Shown one piece after another: positions 56,263 to 64,000 of a stretch of 64,000 nucleotides of DNA. The notes under the pieces were generated by a model. It was not told where the DNA came from, ran no database searches, and saw only the letters and a program-made list of their open reading frames with translations. Source of the stretch: Campylobacter anatolicus (GTDB lineage Bacteria > Campylobacterota > Campylobacteria > Campylobacterales > Campylobacteraceae). Position numbers and translations under genes: made by a program. The number at the start of each line of letters is the position of its first letter. Position 1 is the first letter of the stretch. The stretch lies in contig NZ_JAGSSY010000001.1 of assembly GCF_018145655.1 (NCBI RefSeq), positions 186,001 through 250,000 on the forward strand, in the 5' to 3' direction.

Positions 56263-56682
56263 ATGCAAATAGGAACAAAATTTTCAATCTCAATCCATAT
56301 TTTGCTCTCAGCGGCATATTTTAAGGATGATAAAGTAACAAGCGAGTTTATCGCAGAGGGCGTTGGGACAAATCCAGTCATTGTACGTAAGTTAATGAGT
56401 ATTTTAAAGTCAGCAAATTTAATAATCACAAGAGCTGGTGTAGGTGGTGTTAGTTTAGCAAAAGCACCGAGTGAGATAAGCCTATATGATGTATTTGTGG
56501 CGGTAAATGAGGGCGAAAATAACCTATTTAAAATTCATAAAAACTCCCCCGCAGCATGTCCACTCGGAGGGCGTATAGATGCACTATTAACACCACATTT
56601 TAATGACGCACAAAATGCACTAAATAACGAACTAAAGGGCACAACACTACAAAATTTACTTAATGAGTTGGGAAAAAGATAA
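56263..56682 (+). CDS. Rrf2-family transcriptional regulator
   Basis: 139 aa. The N-terminal winged helix (IGTKFSISIHILLSAAYF, TSEFIAEGVGTNPVIVRKLM, RAGVGGVSLAKAP) is typical of Rrf2/BadM. Only one cysteine (Cys98, in the place of the iron-sulfur loop NSPAACPLG) is present instead of three, so an Fe-S cluster of the IscR/NsrR type cannot form; it resembles the YwnA branch. Likely represses the adjacent flavin-reductase/cupin pair, a pairing known from the family name. An own promoter should lie in the 70-base gap. Confidence 0.9.
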   Translation: MQIGTKFSISIHILLSAAYFKDDKVTSEFIAEGVGTNPVIVRKLMSILKSANLIITRAGVGGVSLAKAPSEISLYDVFVAVNEGENNLFKIHKNSPAACPLGGRIDALLTPHFNDAQNALNNELKGTTLQNLLNELGKR

Positions 56683-56699
56683 ATTTTAAATTAGCTTTT

Positions 56700-57360
56700 A
56701 AGTATTAAATTTAATATTTTATGTATTAGCGAGAACAACCTAATAAATTTATAGATCAACACTCCGATGGTATCTCTAGCAAAAGCCGATCTATCGCTCA
56801 AAAGCTTCATAAAATACAAATTAAAAATTTATAAAGGCACTTGTAAAAAGTATGCTAAGTAGATAATGGAGTGCTTGGAGCGAGAAGTTAAAAAACTGCT
56901 CTCACTCATGAATATGAAGTTGAATGAAAAAACTAGAGCATCAAAGGTTTGTAAAATTAAAGTGATAAAGAAAATGTAGTGCATAAACACAAGTCTGTAT
57001 AGATGTTCTAGGCTCTATATCTTTTAAATAAAAATCAAGTCAAAAAATTTATTTATAATAAGAATTATCAATGATAATCAATCCAAAATCAAAAAATTCT
57101 TAAGAAAATTTATATAAAAATTTTTAATATAAAAGTTATTATAATTCTCATGTAATTTGGATTTAAATGCTATTTAACAAATTTGATCAAAATCGTAATA
57201 TTTTTACAAGTATTTTTAGATATAAACCTATCTCACACAAAGGAATGATTTATGTCTAAAATTTGGTTTTAGTTCAAGGCGTGTAGTCTTTAAATTTTCT
57301 AATTACAAACGATTGAAATATTAGATCCCCCAATGTCTGAATTATGCCAAACAAAAGGAG
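56700..57360. other. Decayed stretch without an intact gene
   Basis: No full gene. Around 56770-56980 the plus strand shows protein-like reading (SLAKADLSLKSFIKY, then IMECLEREVKKLLSLMNMKL) interrupted by stops, perhaps a lost transposase or phage protein. At 57241-57260 a short reading MSKIWF stops at once and continues one frame away, so it too is broken. Confidence 0.45.
57064..57078. promoter_or_regulatory. 7-1-7 palindrome, possible Fur-type site
   Basis: ATTATCA-A-TGATAAT, a perfect 7-1-7 inverted repeat using the TGATAAT word of Fur boxes but in the outward orientation. It is upstream of broken genes only, so any regulation it gave is probably lost. Confidence 0.3.
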
Positions 57361-57369
57361 TTGTTAAAT

Positions 57370-58020
57370 AAAAAACAATTATAGCATTTTATCGTACTAG
57401 CAACGATCGCAATAGACTGTAGTGCTTTATTTAATGTTAAAAACTGAAATACCAGCACTATAAATCAAACAAATAATAAAAATAAAAAGAATAAAAAATG
57501 GAAAATAATACAACTAATGCCGTAAAATTACTAATGGTTCATGTAAAAATAGATAATAATCTTATAGAAAAAATAGAAGATGGTATGAATTTATTACAAA
57601 GGTTTATAGATATGAAATTTAAAAATCAAATGTCAAATTTTTAAACTACATCAAATCAAAGTTGCTCAAGTTGTTGCCTTTGTTATGAATACACTAGGTG
57701 CATTTTTAAATTTCTTGGACTGCTATGATGTTGAGTATACAAAAATATATAGTCAATACGAGTATGTCTATAGACGGTGGAATGATAAATACAAAACTGA
57801 TAATAATCAACACAAAGCACTTTAGAATATACTCATCAATAATAACTATCAAGAAAATATCGTTAAAAATATCTTAATAATTACAGAGATTAAACCAAAG
57901 CCTTATAAAGAGTGTTTAGCATATATATTACCAACAAATCCAGTCATAGCTTCAAAACCAATCTTGTCCGATGCGATTAAGATAAAATACACAAATTTAC
58001 TAATACAACCAGCAAAATAA
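57370..58020 (+). pseudogene. Lipoprotein-like pseudogene
   Basis: AAAGGAG at 57353-57359 precedes a signal-peptide-like reading KTIIAF, which after one base shift continues as IVLATIAIDCSALF with a lipobox-like IAIDC (the usual residue before Cys would be Gly). Further on, 57498-57644 gives 48 codons (MENNTTNAVKLLMVHVKIDN...), and the next frame from 57616 carries KVAQVVAFVMNTLGAFLNFL to a TAG, then continues in the same frame from NILINNNYQENIV to TAA at 58020. At least two frameshifts and one internal stop are present. No family recognised. Confidence 0.5.
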
Positions 58021-58051
58021 TTTTTATTATACGACATACATCTATTAAATT

Positions 58052-58981
58052 TTAATTAAACAAGCTATTAACGCTCTCATTATGATAAACGCGTCTGATA
58101 ACCTCGCCAAAAAGTGGGGCTACGCTTAGCACTTTTATACACGGTAATTGCTCTTTTAGTGGTATCGTATCAGTTACAACTAACTCATCAAGATAGCCTT
58201 TAGCTAAATTCTCATACGCCTTGCCACTTAAAACAGGGTGTGTACAAAATGCCATAACACTTGTCGCTCCCTTCTCTTTGAAAATTTTAGCAGCTTTTAC
58301 AATAGTCCCTGCCGTGTCTATCATATCATCAACAAGTATCACGTCCTTGCCATTTACATCACCAATAACGTTCATTACTTCGCTCTCATTTGCCTTCTCG
58401 CGGCGTTTATCAACGATAACCATATCAAGATTTAGATTTTTAGCTAAAGCTCTAGCACGTGCTACACCGCCAACATCTGGACTTGCTACGATAGGATTAG
58501 GTAGATTTTTAGCTTTTACATAGTCCATAAATACGATGCTTCCATAAAGATTGTCGACTGGAATGTCAAAAAATCCCTGAATTTGTCCTGCGTGAAGATC
58601 CATCGTAACAACACGGTCAATCCCCGCTGTTTGCATCATATTTGCCACAAGTTTTGCGGTGATCGGCACTCTTGGAGCTGCCTTTCTATCCTGTCTAGCA
58701 TAGCCAAAATATGGCACGATAGCTGTGATAGAACTCGCACTGCTACGTTTTAAGGCGTCAGTTAAAATGAGTAACTCCATTAAATTTATGTTTGCCGGAG
58801 AACAAGTAGGTTGGATAACAAAGATATCCTTGCCACGCACACTTTCACCTATCTGCACACTGATCTCACCATCACTAAACCGGTTGATATTTACCTCACT
58901 AAGCGGTAATGATAAATACTGCGAAATTTTCTTTGAAAGCTCAAGATTGGCTGTGCCTGAAAAAATTTTATACCCTCTCAT
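58052..58981 (-). CDS. prs: Ribose-phosphate pyrophosphokinase (PRPP synthetase)
   Basis: 309 aa from ATG 58981, giving the family start MRGYKIFSGTANLELSKKIS; an upstream in-frame extension is rejected. The flexible ATP-binding loop ARQDRKAAPRVPITAKL, the MDLHAGQIQGFFDIPVDNLY stretch, and PRPP loop DVILVDDMIDTAGTIVKAA are intact. It makes PRPP from ribose-5-P and ATP, feeding apt and ComF-type reactions and nucleotide, His and Trp synthesis. Confidence 0.97.
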   Translation of the reverse strand: MRGYKIFSGTANLELSKKISQYLSLPLSEVNINRFSDGEISVQIGESVRGKDIFVIQPTCSPANINLMELLILTDALKRSSASSITAIVPYFGYARQDRKAAPRVPITAKLVANMMQTAGIDRVVTMDLHAGQIQGFFDIPVDNLYGSIVFMDYVKAKNLPNPIVASPDVGGVARARALAKNLNLDMVIVDKRREKANESEVMNVIGDVNGKDVILVDDMIDTAGTIVKAAKIFKEKGATSVMAFCTHPVLSGKAYENLAKGYLDELVVTDTIPLKEQLPCIKVLSVAPLFGEVIRRVYHNESVNSLFN

Positions 58982-59020
58982 CGTAGAAAACCTTTTATGA
59001 ATTTTTAGCAATTTTACCAA

Positions 59021-59412
59021 AATGAGCTTAAAATTTTAAATTTAATCCCAATAAAAAAATAAATTTATAAGCTTATCTACTCAATTTTTTAAAAAATGGT
59101 GTAAAACATAATGGAAGTTTTATGATTTTTGCAAATCAAACTACGCTTCATTAATTTTTTAATTACAAGCGTAGTAAAACAAAAAATCTGCATACTAATG
59201 TCTTACTAATAATCTTATAGTTATGGTTTTAATCTTATATTTTAAGATATATTATGTAGAAGTTTGATTAAATTTTCTCTATTTGTAAATGATCAGACAA
59301 TATGCCACAAAGTCTAAAAACACTACAAATACATTCACATTTGTGATTATACTTCCCTATATAACTGCGATAAATATAAAAATATTCAACCAAATTTAAC
59401 CAACATAGAAGA
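59021..59412. other. Non-coding gap between prs and mnmA with one stem-loop
   Basis: No coding content visible. ACTACGCTT at 59140-59148 pairs with 59167-59175 across an 18-base AT loop; it could terminate the minus-strand mnmA transcript. The region directly before prs should hold its promoter. Confidence 0.45.
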
Positions 59413-60435
59413 TTAAGAGACAATAAAGCCACTGCCTATAACTTTTTCACCGCTATACATTACGCACAACTGCCCCTTAGCTACACCCAAGGCATTTTCT
59501 TCTAATATCAAAGTCGCTGTTTTGTCAGTCATATTTATCTCTACCTTTGTGTGTAGTTTGGGACTGCGATAGCGAATCTTTGCCTCGCACTCAAACTCAG
59601 TTGCATCTATAAACATATTTATACTCTCTAACTTGACCTCATTTTGTATTAAATCATCCTTGCTGCCAACTACGATCTCGTTTTTATCGGCATTTATGTT
59701 TAGTACAAAGTGTGGCTTATGTGCACCAAACACCTCAAATCCACGCCTTTTACCGATCGTATAGTGCATATAACCTTGGTGGCGACCGATAATCTTGCCA
59801 TTTTTATCCACTACATTGCCTGGTAGATCAGTGTTATAGTGCTTGTTTAGCACTTGTATATATGTATCTTCAACAAAGCAGATCTCACTACTTTCAGCCT
59901 GAACGCTAAACTCATATAAAACCGGTATGGACTTTGCCATCTCTTTTATATCTTTTTTAAATTTATCTCCAAGTGGAAATATCACATCTTTTAATACATC
60001 GCGTGGTACCTGTGCTAAAAAATAGCTCTGATCTTTGCTTGGATCAACTGCAGCCGTGATAAAACCATCTATCACCTGCACGTAATGCCCAGTAGCAAGC
60101 TTCTCACACCCTTGCTCTTTGGCAAAATTTAATAATGCACCCAGCTTTATAAAGCGGTTGCACAACGCACACGGATTTGGCGTTTTACCCTCCTTGTATA
60201 AATTTATAAATGGATTATAAACAAACTCATTAAATTTATCTTGAAGGTCTAGGATATGCACCTTTATGCCTAGATATTCGCCTACTTTATTTACCTTACG
60301 TATATTCTCCTCATGATAACCAGGCTTTGAGTGTAGCTTCATATAGCAACCAATTATCTCATGCCCTTGTTCTTGCAATATCTTTGCAGTCATCGTGCTA
60401 TCCACGCCACCACTCATTGCAACCATTATTTTCAT
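59413..60435 (-). CDS. mnmA: tRNA-specific 2-thiouridylase
   Basis: 340 aa. PP-loop MSGGVDSTM at the N-terminus, the catalytic cysteine pair Cys89 or Cys92 in NPCALCNR and Cys186 in SSEICFVED, and [16 protein letters not shown] before the C-terminal barrel. It adds sulfur at U34 of Lys, Glu and Gln tRNAs. AAAGAGG ribosome site. Transcribed alone toward prs. Confidence 0.96.
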   Translation of the reverse strand: MKIMVAMSGGVDSTMTAKILQEQGHEIIGCYMKLHSKPGYHEENIRKVNKVGEYLGIKVHILDLQDKFNEFVYNPFINLYKEGKTPNPCALCNRFIKLGALLNFAKEQGCEKLATGHYVQVIDGFITAAVDPSKDQSYFLAQVPRDVLKDVIFPLGDKFKKDIKEMAKSIPVLYEFSVQAESSEICFVEDTYIQVLNKHYNTDLPGNVVDKNGKIIGRHQGYMHYTIGKRRGFEVFGAHKPHFVLNINADKNEIVVGSKDDLIQNEVKLESINMFIDATEFECEAKIRYRSPKLHTKVEINMTDKTATLILEENALGVAKGQLCVMYSGEKVIGSGFIVS

Positions 60436-60647
60436 AACAAACCTCTTTCTTTAAAATTTGGAAATTATTTGAAAGATAACTCCGGACTTTATACAAAGCT
60501 CAAAACGCACAAACAGCAAAACCTAAAGTGCTACAAAGGTAAATTTTTGGGGATTTATAGTTTTAGCTTAGCTAAAATCTCAGTCGCATTATATCAAAAA
60601 GTTAGACGTAAAAGAAAATGAAAATTTAATATTAAAATTTATTTTTA

Positions 60648-61241
60648 TTAATTTTTTGATATCTCATTTACTATAAATTCAAGATCATCAGTGATAGTAT
60701 ATAAATTTATATCACTCTCACTTATAGTTTTTTCAACTACGAGTGTAGTCTTTATAAATTTATCAAGTCCATTCCAAAAGTGTGTTCCAACGAGAAAAAT
60801 TTTTACATTTTTACTACCTATTTGGGCTAGAACTAAAATCTCAAATAACTCATCAAGTGTACCATAACCTCCTGGAAACACAACAAATGCAACCGAGCTA
60901 TCAGTCAGAGCAAATTTGCGTGGGTTTAAGCTTGAAAATAGATATCCAGCTGTTACATAGGGATTTGTATTTTGCTCAAATGGCAAACGCACGTTAAAGG
61001 CGATACTTGGACTTTTACCACTTTCATACGCACCTTTATTTGCCGCTCTCATTATACCATCCCCACCGCCAGTAATCACGGCAAATCCGAGCTCACCAAG
61101 TTTAAACGCAAGCTCATATGCCATTTTGCAGTATTTGTTATTCTTATCAAATCTAGCCGAGCCAAAGAAAGTTACATTTTTGTTTGTATGTCTTAAAACA
61201 CTTTGAAATTTTAAGAAGTCATTAACCACATCAGTGCTCAT
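60648..61241 (-). CDS. LOG-family protein (TIGR00730 type, Rossmann fold)
   Basis: 197 aa. Two diagnostic motifs are intact: GGGDGIMRAANKGAYESG and FPGGYGTLDELFE (PGGxGTxxE). Such proteins are nucleotide 5'-monophosphate phosphoribohydrolases related to cytokinin-activating LOG, often mislabelled lysine decarboxylases. Seven bases after fliY on the same strand, so it may be read through from the flagellar operon without being flagellar itself. Confidence 0.9.
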   Translation of the reverse strand: MSTDVVNDFLKFQSVLRHTNKNVTFFGSARFDKNNKYCKMAYELAFKLGELGFAVITGGGDGIMRAANKGAYESGKSPSIAFNVRLPFEQNTNPYVTAGYLFSSLNPRKFALTDSSVAFVVFPGGYGTLDELFEILVLAQIGSKNVKIFLVGTHFWNGLDKFIKTTLVVEKTISESDINLYTITDDLEFIVNEISKN

Positions 61242-61248
61242 AAACGCC

Positions 61249-62094
61249 CTATTTTAGTTGCTCTAATCTCTCACGCTTTGTGCCGATTTGTGTTATTTGT
61301 ATACCAAAGTTTCCATCTATTATTACAACTTCACCAAGTGCTATAACCTTATCACCGATGAGAATTTCAAGCGGATCATTTGCGAGCTGATTTAGCTCTA
61401 TAACTGAGCCTATATCCATAGTCAAAACATCCTTTAAAAGCATACGTTTTGAGCCGATACGCACACGTATAGGCAATCTAACATCCATTATTAGATCGAT
61501 ATTTCGCATCTCTTCAGAATCAAACTCACCACGTCCGCTTTGTGGCTTATTTACACTATTAGCGACTTTTGCAATTGAGGGATCTAACAACCCAGCAAAT
61601 ACTTTATCACAGACAAACCCAACAAATTCGTTTAAATCACCAATTTTCACATTAAATAAAAATAGCTTTTCATAGCTTGACAAGCTTAGAGTATCATTTT
61701 CACCTAAAAAATTTACACTAACTATATCAAATCCAAGCTTTGGTAACTGTTTTTGTGCTGCTATCGCCGTTGAAAAGGCACTTAATAAATTTGATATAAT
61801 CTCTTTTGCTGCATCAAGTTCATCTGCACCTAAATTTTCATTACGAGAAATCGCCTCCTCGCCCATCATCCATTCACTAATAGCACTTATTAACACTGGT
61901 GTAAATAATATCTCAGATTTTGCGGCAACATCACCATTTACCATCACATTTGCCACAACGACTGGGGCCTTTATGCCATTTTGACTTGGTGCATCAAAGT
62001 CGTTACGTTCGCCTATCTCAGGAGTATTTCCAGTTAGTCCCTCTATTGTCGCTTTTAACTCATTTGAAAATATATTAAAAAACTCATTCATCAT
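61249..62094 (-). CDS. fliY: Flagellar motor switch phosphatase-like protein FliY
   Basis: 281 aa from the ATG at 62094 (another ATG three codons upstream is possible). A CheC-like N-terminal part (ILFTPVLISAISEWMMGEEA, LGADELDAAKEIISNLLSAF) precedes a FliN-type C-terminal SpoA domain (MDVRLPIRVRIGSKRMLLKD, LNQLANDPLEILIGDKVIALGEVVIIDGNFGIQIT). It is a C-ring component with FliM. The start lies inside fliM (about 11-20 bases overlap). Confidence 0.93.
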   Translation of the reverse strand: MMNEFFNIFSNELKATIEGLTGNTPEIGERNDFDAPSQNGIKAPVVVANVMVNGDVAAKSEILFTPVLISAISEWMMGEEAISRNENLGADELDAAKEIISNLLSAFSTAIAAQKQLPKLGFDIVSVNFLGENDTLSLSSYEKLFLFNVKIGDLNEFVGFVCDKVFAGLLDPSIAKVANSVNKPQSGRGEFDSEEMRNIDLIMDVRLPIRVRIGSKRMLLKDVLTMDIGSVIELNQLANDPLEILIGDKVIALGEVVIIDGNFGIQITQIGTKRERLEQLK

Positions 62095-63181
62095 TGTATT
62101 CATTCTCTTCTTTTAAAATTTCTTCAGGTTCATATGCCATAAGCTTAGCTTTTCTCTCCTCTTCATATCGCTCTAAGATATTTTTGATCTCATCTTTATC
62201 TGAACGAATGAGCTGCTCTATCTTTATAGATTTTCTAAAGCGATGCAACCCAACCTCAGCTAAAAACATCTCTTTTTTATCAATGCTAACGATCGCTTTA
62301 TCATCAGCACCACGATCAAGTCTCAGTATATCGCCCTCTTTTAAATTTAAAAACTCATTTACACTTACGATAGTCTTGCCAAGTATCGCCTCATAAAGCA
62401 CCTCAGCACGTCCTATTAGCGTTTTTAGCTCCTTATTTCGACTCTTTTTTGCACTCGTTTCACCTAGCATTATATCACGATTAGCTAAGCGACTTAAAAT
62501 GGGCTCAAGATATATAACTGGATAGCATAAATTTATCATTCCGCTTGAATTGCCCACGATGATCTCCATCACGACCATTATAACAATCTCATTTTGAGAT
62601 ACGATCTGCACAACATTTGGGCTACTCTCCTTTGCTTCAACGTTTGGATACATATCAGTTATCATCGCCCAACTCTCTTTTAAGCGTTGCATTATCATAC
62701 GCAAAACTGCATCTAATAAATTCACCTCAATATCAGTCAGCTCTCTATTTGTCTCAAAATTCTCGCCCGTTCCGCCAAGCAATCTATCTATCATAGGAAA
62801 TGCGATGCTTGGATTTATCTCTAAAACACAGTTACCATCAAGTGGTTTTATGGAAAATACGTTAAAACTAGTTGGGCTTGGCAAGCTCATCAAAAACTCG
62901 CCATATGTCATCTGATCGACGCTATGAAGGCGAATTTCAACGATACTACGCATAACACTTGAAATTTGAGAGGCCAAATTTCTTGCAAGCTTATCGTGTA
63001 TGCCTTTAATCGCTCTTAGTTGTTCTTTTGAAACGCGGTTTGGACGTTTAAAGTCATATATAATGATCTGTTTTTGTTCGCTTTGATCGCGTTCTGGTAG
63101 CTCTATCGAACTAGCATCACCACCCTCATCTACAACCTCAAGCAGTGCATCTATCTCTTCTTGACTTAAAATATCTGCCAT
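62084..63181 (-). CDS. fliM: Flagellar motor switch protein FliM
   Basis: 365 aa. N-terminal CheY-binding segment LSQEEIDALLE, the CheC-like middle domain with the conserved AIKGIHDKLARNLASQISSVMRS and LDGNCVLEINPSIAFPMIDRLLGGTG, and a C-terminal SpoA domain (EAILGKTIVSVNEFLNLKEGD). Builds the rotor switch ring and sets rotation direction. TAATG overlap with fliA upstream. Confidence 0.97.
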   Translation of the reverse strand: MADILSQEEIDALLEVVDEGGDASSIELPERDQSEQKQIIIYDFKRPNRVSKEQLRAIKGIHDKLARNLASQISSVMRSIVEIRLHSVDQMTYGEFLMSLPSPTSFNVFSIKPLDGNCVLEINPSIAFPMIDRLLGGTGENFETNRELTDIEVNLLDAVLRMIMQRLKESWAMITDMYPNVEAKESSPNVVQIVSQNEIVIMVVMEIIVGNSSGMINLCYPVIYLEPILSRLANRDIMLGETSAKKSRNKELKTLIGRAEVLYEAILGKTIVSVNEFLNLKEGDILRLDRGADDKAIVSIDKKEMFLAEVGLHRFRKSIKIEQLIRSDKDEIKNILERYEEERKAKLMAYEPEEILKEENEYNDE

Positions 63182-63885
63182 TAAGCCCCCAAACTTCGTC
63201 TTATTCTATCTAAAAGTCGCTTATGAATTTGAGATATTCTACTCTCACTGATCTGCATTATTTCACTTATCTCTTTTAAATTTAACTCTTCGTAATAATA
63301 AAGTTGCACGAGCAATTTATCACGATCTTCAAAACTCTCAAGTATAACTTCGATCTTTTCTATAAGATCTTGCTTTTCTACACTTGACTCAACTTCATTT
63401 TCTCCATAAAGCTCCATCTGATCGTCTATCGGAAGTAGAGTAATGATACTACTCACGCCCCTTGCTTCACGAATTTTCTCTATATCTTCGCCAAGTTTTT
63501 GAGCCAAATACTCATCATCTGGCTCATCTTCGTGGATATTAAAATACGCATCTATCTCAGAATCTATTGCTTTAACAAGCCTACGATTAGTCCTACTAAC
63601 AACATCTAAATCACGCAAATAATCAAGCATAGAGCCATAAACTCGCTTCTTAGCATATCCCCAAAATGAGTCGTTTTGCTCTTTATCATATCTACGGCTT
63701 AGCTTTATCATCTCTTCAACACCGATACCTATAAGATCATTTGCATCAATATTTGACGGTAATCTCTCCTTTAAACGAAATGCCATCGCACGAAGGGCAG
63801 GCATATACTTCAAAACTATATCATCTTGCTCTTTTTTTATCGCACTTTGATAGGCATTAAGCTGCTTTTGCTTTAGTTCGTACAT
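63181..63885 (-). CDS. fliA: Flagellar sigma factor sigma-28
   Basis: 234 aa with regions 2 (DANDLIGIGVEEMIKLSRRYD, SFWGYAKKRVYGSMLDYLR), 3 and 4 (LQLYYYEELNLKEISEIMQI, SESRISQIHKRLLDRIR). Directs transcription of late flagellar genes such as flaA; normally held by FlgM. It starts inside the preceding gene, so FliA level is linked to the flhF-flhG-side operon. From memory the C. jejuni order is the same. Confidence 0.97.
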   Translation of the reverse strand: MYELKQKQLNAYQSAIKKEQDDIVLKYMPALRAMAFRLKERLPSNIDANDLIGIGVEEMIKLSRRYDKEQNDSFWGYAKKRVYGSMLDYLRDLDVVSRTNRRLVKAIDSEIDAYFNIHEDEPDDEYLAQKLGEDIEKIREARGVSSIITLLPIDDQMELYGENEVESSVEKQDLIEKIEVILESFEDRDKLLVQLYYYEELNLKEISEIMQISESRISQIHKRLLDRIRRSLGA

Positions 63886-64000
63886 TATTCTTGCCTAAAT
63901 TTTTATCAGCTGTTGCGACTTTTAATATCACATTTTCCATACGTTTCTCACGAATCGCGAGTTCAGAGATGAGATAATCAGCAATCTCTTCGTGTCGCTC
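63857..64000 (-). CDS. Partial gene upstream of fliA (Cj0062c-like), C-terminal end
   Basis: 47 codons reading ERHEEIADYLISELAIREKR, then MENVILKVATADKN, to a TAA at 63857-63859, overlapping fliA by 29 bases. Charged and helical; the N-terminus is outside the window. By position it would match the small membrane protein gene between flhG and fliA in C. jejuni, but the visible part cannot prove that. Confidence 0.7.
   Translation of the reverse strand, partial: ERHEEIADYLISELAIREKRMENVILKVATADKNLGKNNVRTKAKAA

Noticed and set aside
57498-57644. 48-aa gene
   Set aside because: No ribosome site, and the sequence reads on in the next frame as part of a longer broken gene.
60436-60647. Plus-strand open frame running into the mnmA-LOG gap
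   Set aside because: It begins inside antisense mnmA, has no ribosome site and no family features; the gap most likely holds only the mnmA promoter.
60648-61241. Lysine decarboxylase annotation
   Set aside because: PGGxGTxxE marks the LOG phosphoribohydrolase family; there is no PLP-binding site.

Overview
The window is AT-rich, densely coded and reads as a chromosome segment of a Campylobacter (Epsilonproteobacteria/Campylobacterota). Indicators are the futalosine-route gene mqnC, a CheB without receiver domain, FlgP/FlgQ, FlgR, FliY, a tandem dynamin-like GTPase pair, and gene orders that, from memory, match C. jejuni blocks: hemL to lepB, asd to lepA, and fliY-fliM-fliA. The accessory content argues against C. 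jejuni itself. The species cannot be fixed from the sequence alone.

Layout. 1-7.7 kb: an M16-like protein (partial), mqnC, an SPFH/NfeD membrane pair, two NlpE-domain lipoproteins, an MFS exporter and cheB-cheR. 7.9-15.3 kb: a chemoreceptor, then a tightly packed minus-strand operon (cytochrome c, hemL, AtpZ-like, membrane protein, MFS, FliK-like, FlhB-C-like). 15.4-22.4 kb: a plus-strand run of housekeeping genes (folD, lepB, M50 protease, rpiB, apt, dedA, pepA, ychF).

22.4-36.7 kb is the main accessory region. It opens with a scar: a 13-bp tandem repeat, an 11-C tract, a 66-aa protein and the frameshifted C-terminus of a tyrosine recombinase. Three arylsulfate sulfotransferase paralogues (assT) follow, with two paralogous cache-type histidine kinase/response regulator pairs and an outer-membrane porin. 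The second and third assT each lead an identical assT-RR-HK cassette, which suggests a tandem duplication of about 4.5 kb. Their promoters share a 20-bp CTGTGT...CAG element at the same distance from the -10 box. The simplest reading is a periplasmic sulfate-ester system sensed by Cache domains, with entry or exit through the porin; this is inference.

36.8-54.3 kb: dynamin-like GTPases, hemE, asd, flgR, flgQ, flgP, gyrA, a two-gene insert, a ComF-type protein, two lipoproteins, a tautomerase and lepA. The insert between gyrA and the ComF-type gene is an AAC(3)-family acetyltransferase plus a DUF4910 gene that carries a nine-G tract and is out of frame here (phase OFF). 54.3-58.0 kb: two decayed stretches flank an intact Rrf2 / NADH-flavin-reductase / cupin cluster; one stretch holds a lipoprotein pseudogene. 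58-64 kb: prs, mnmA, a LOG-family gene and the fliY-fliM-fliA flagellar operon, with the last gene cut by the window edge. I saw no rRNA genes, tRNA genes, CRISPR arrays or complete insertion sequences.
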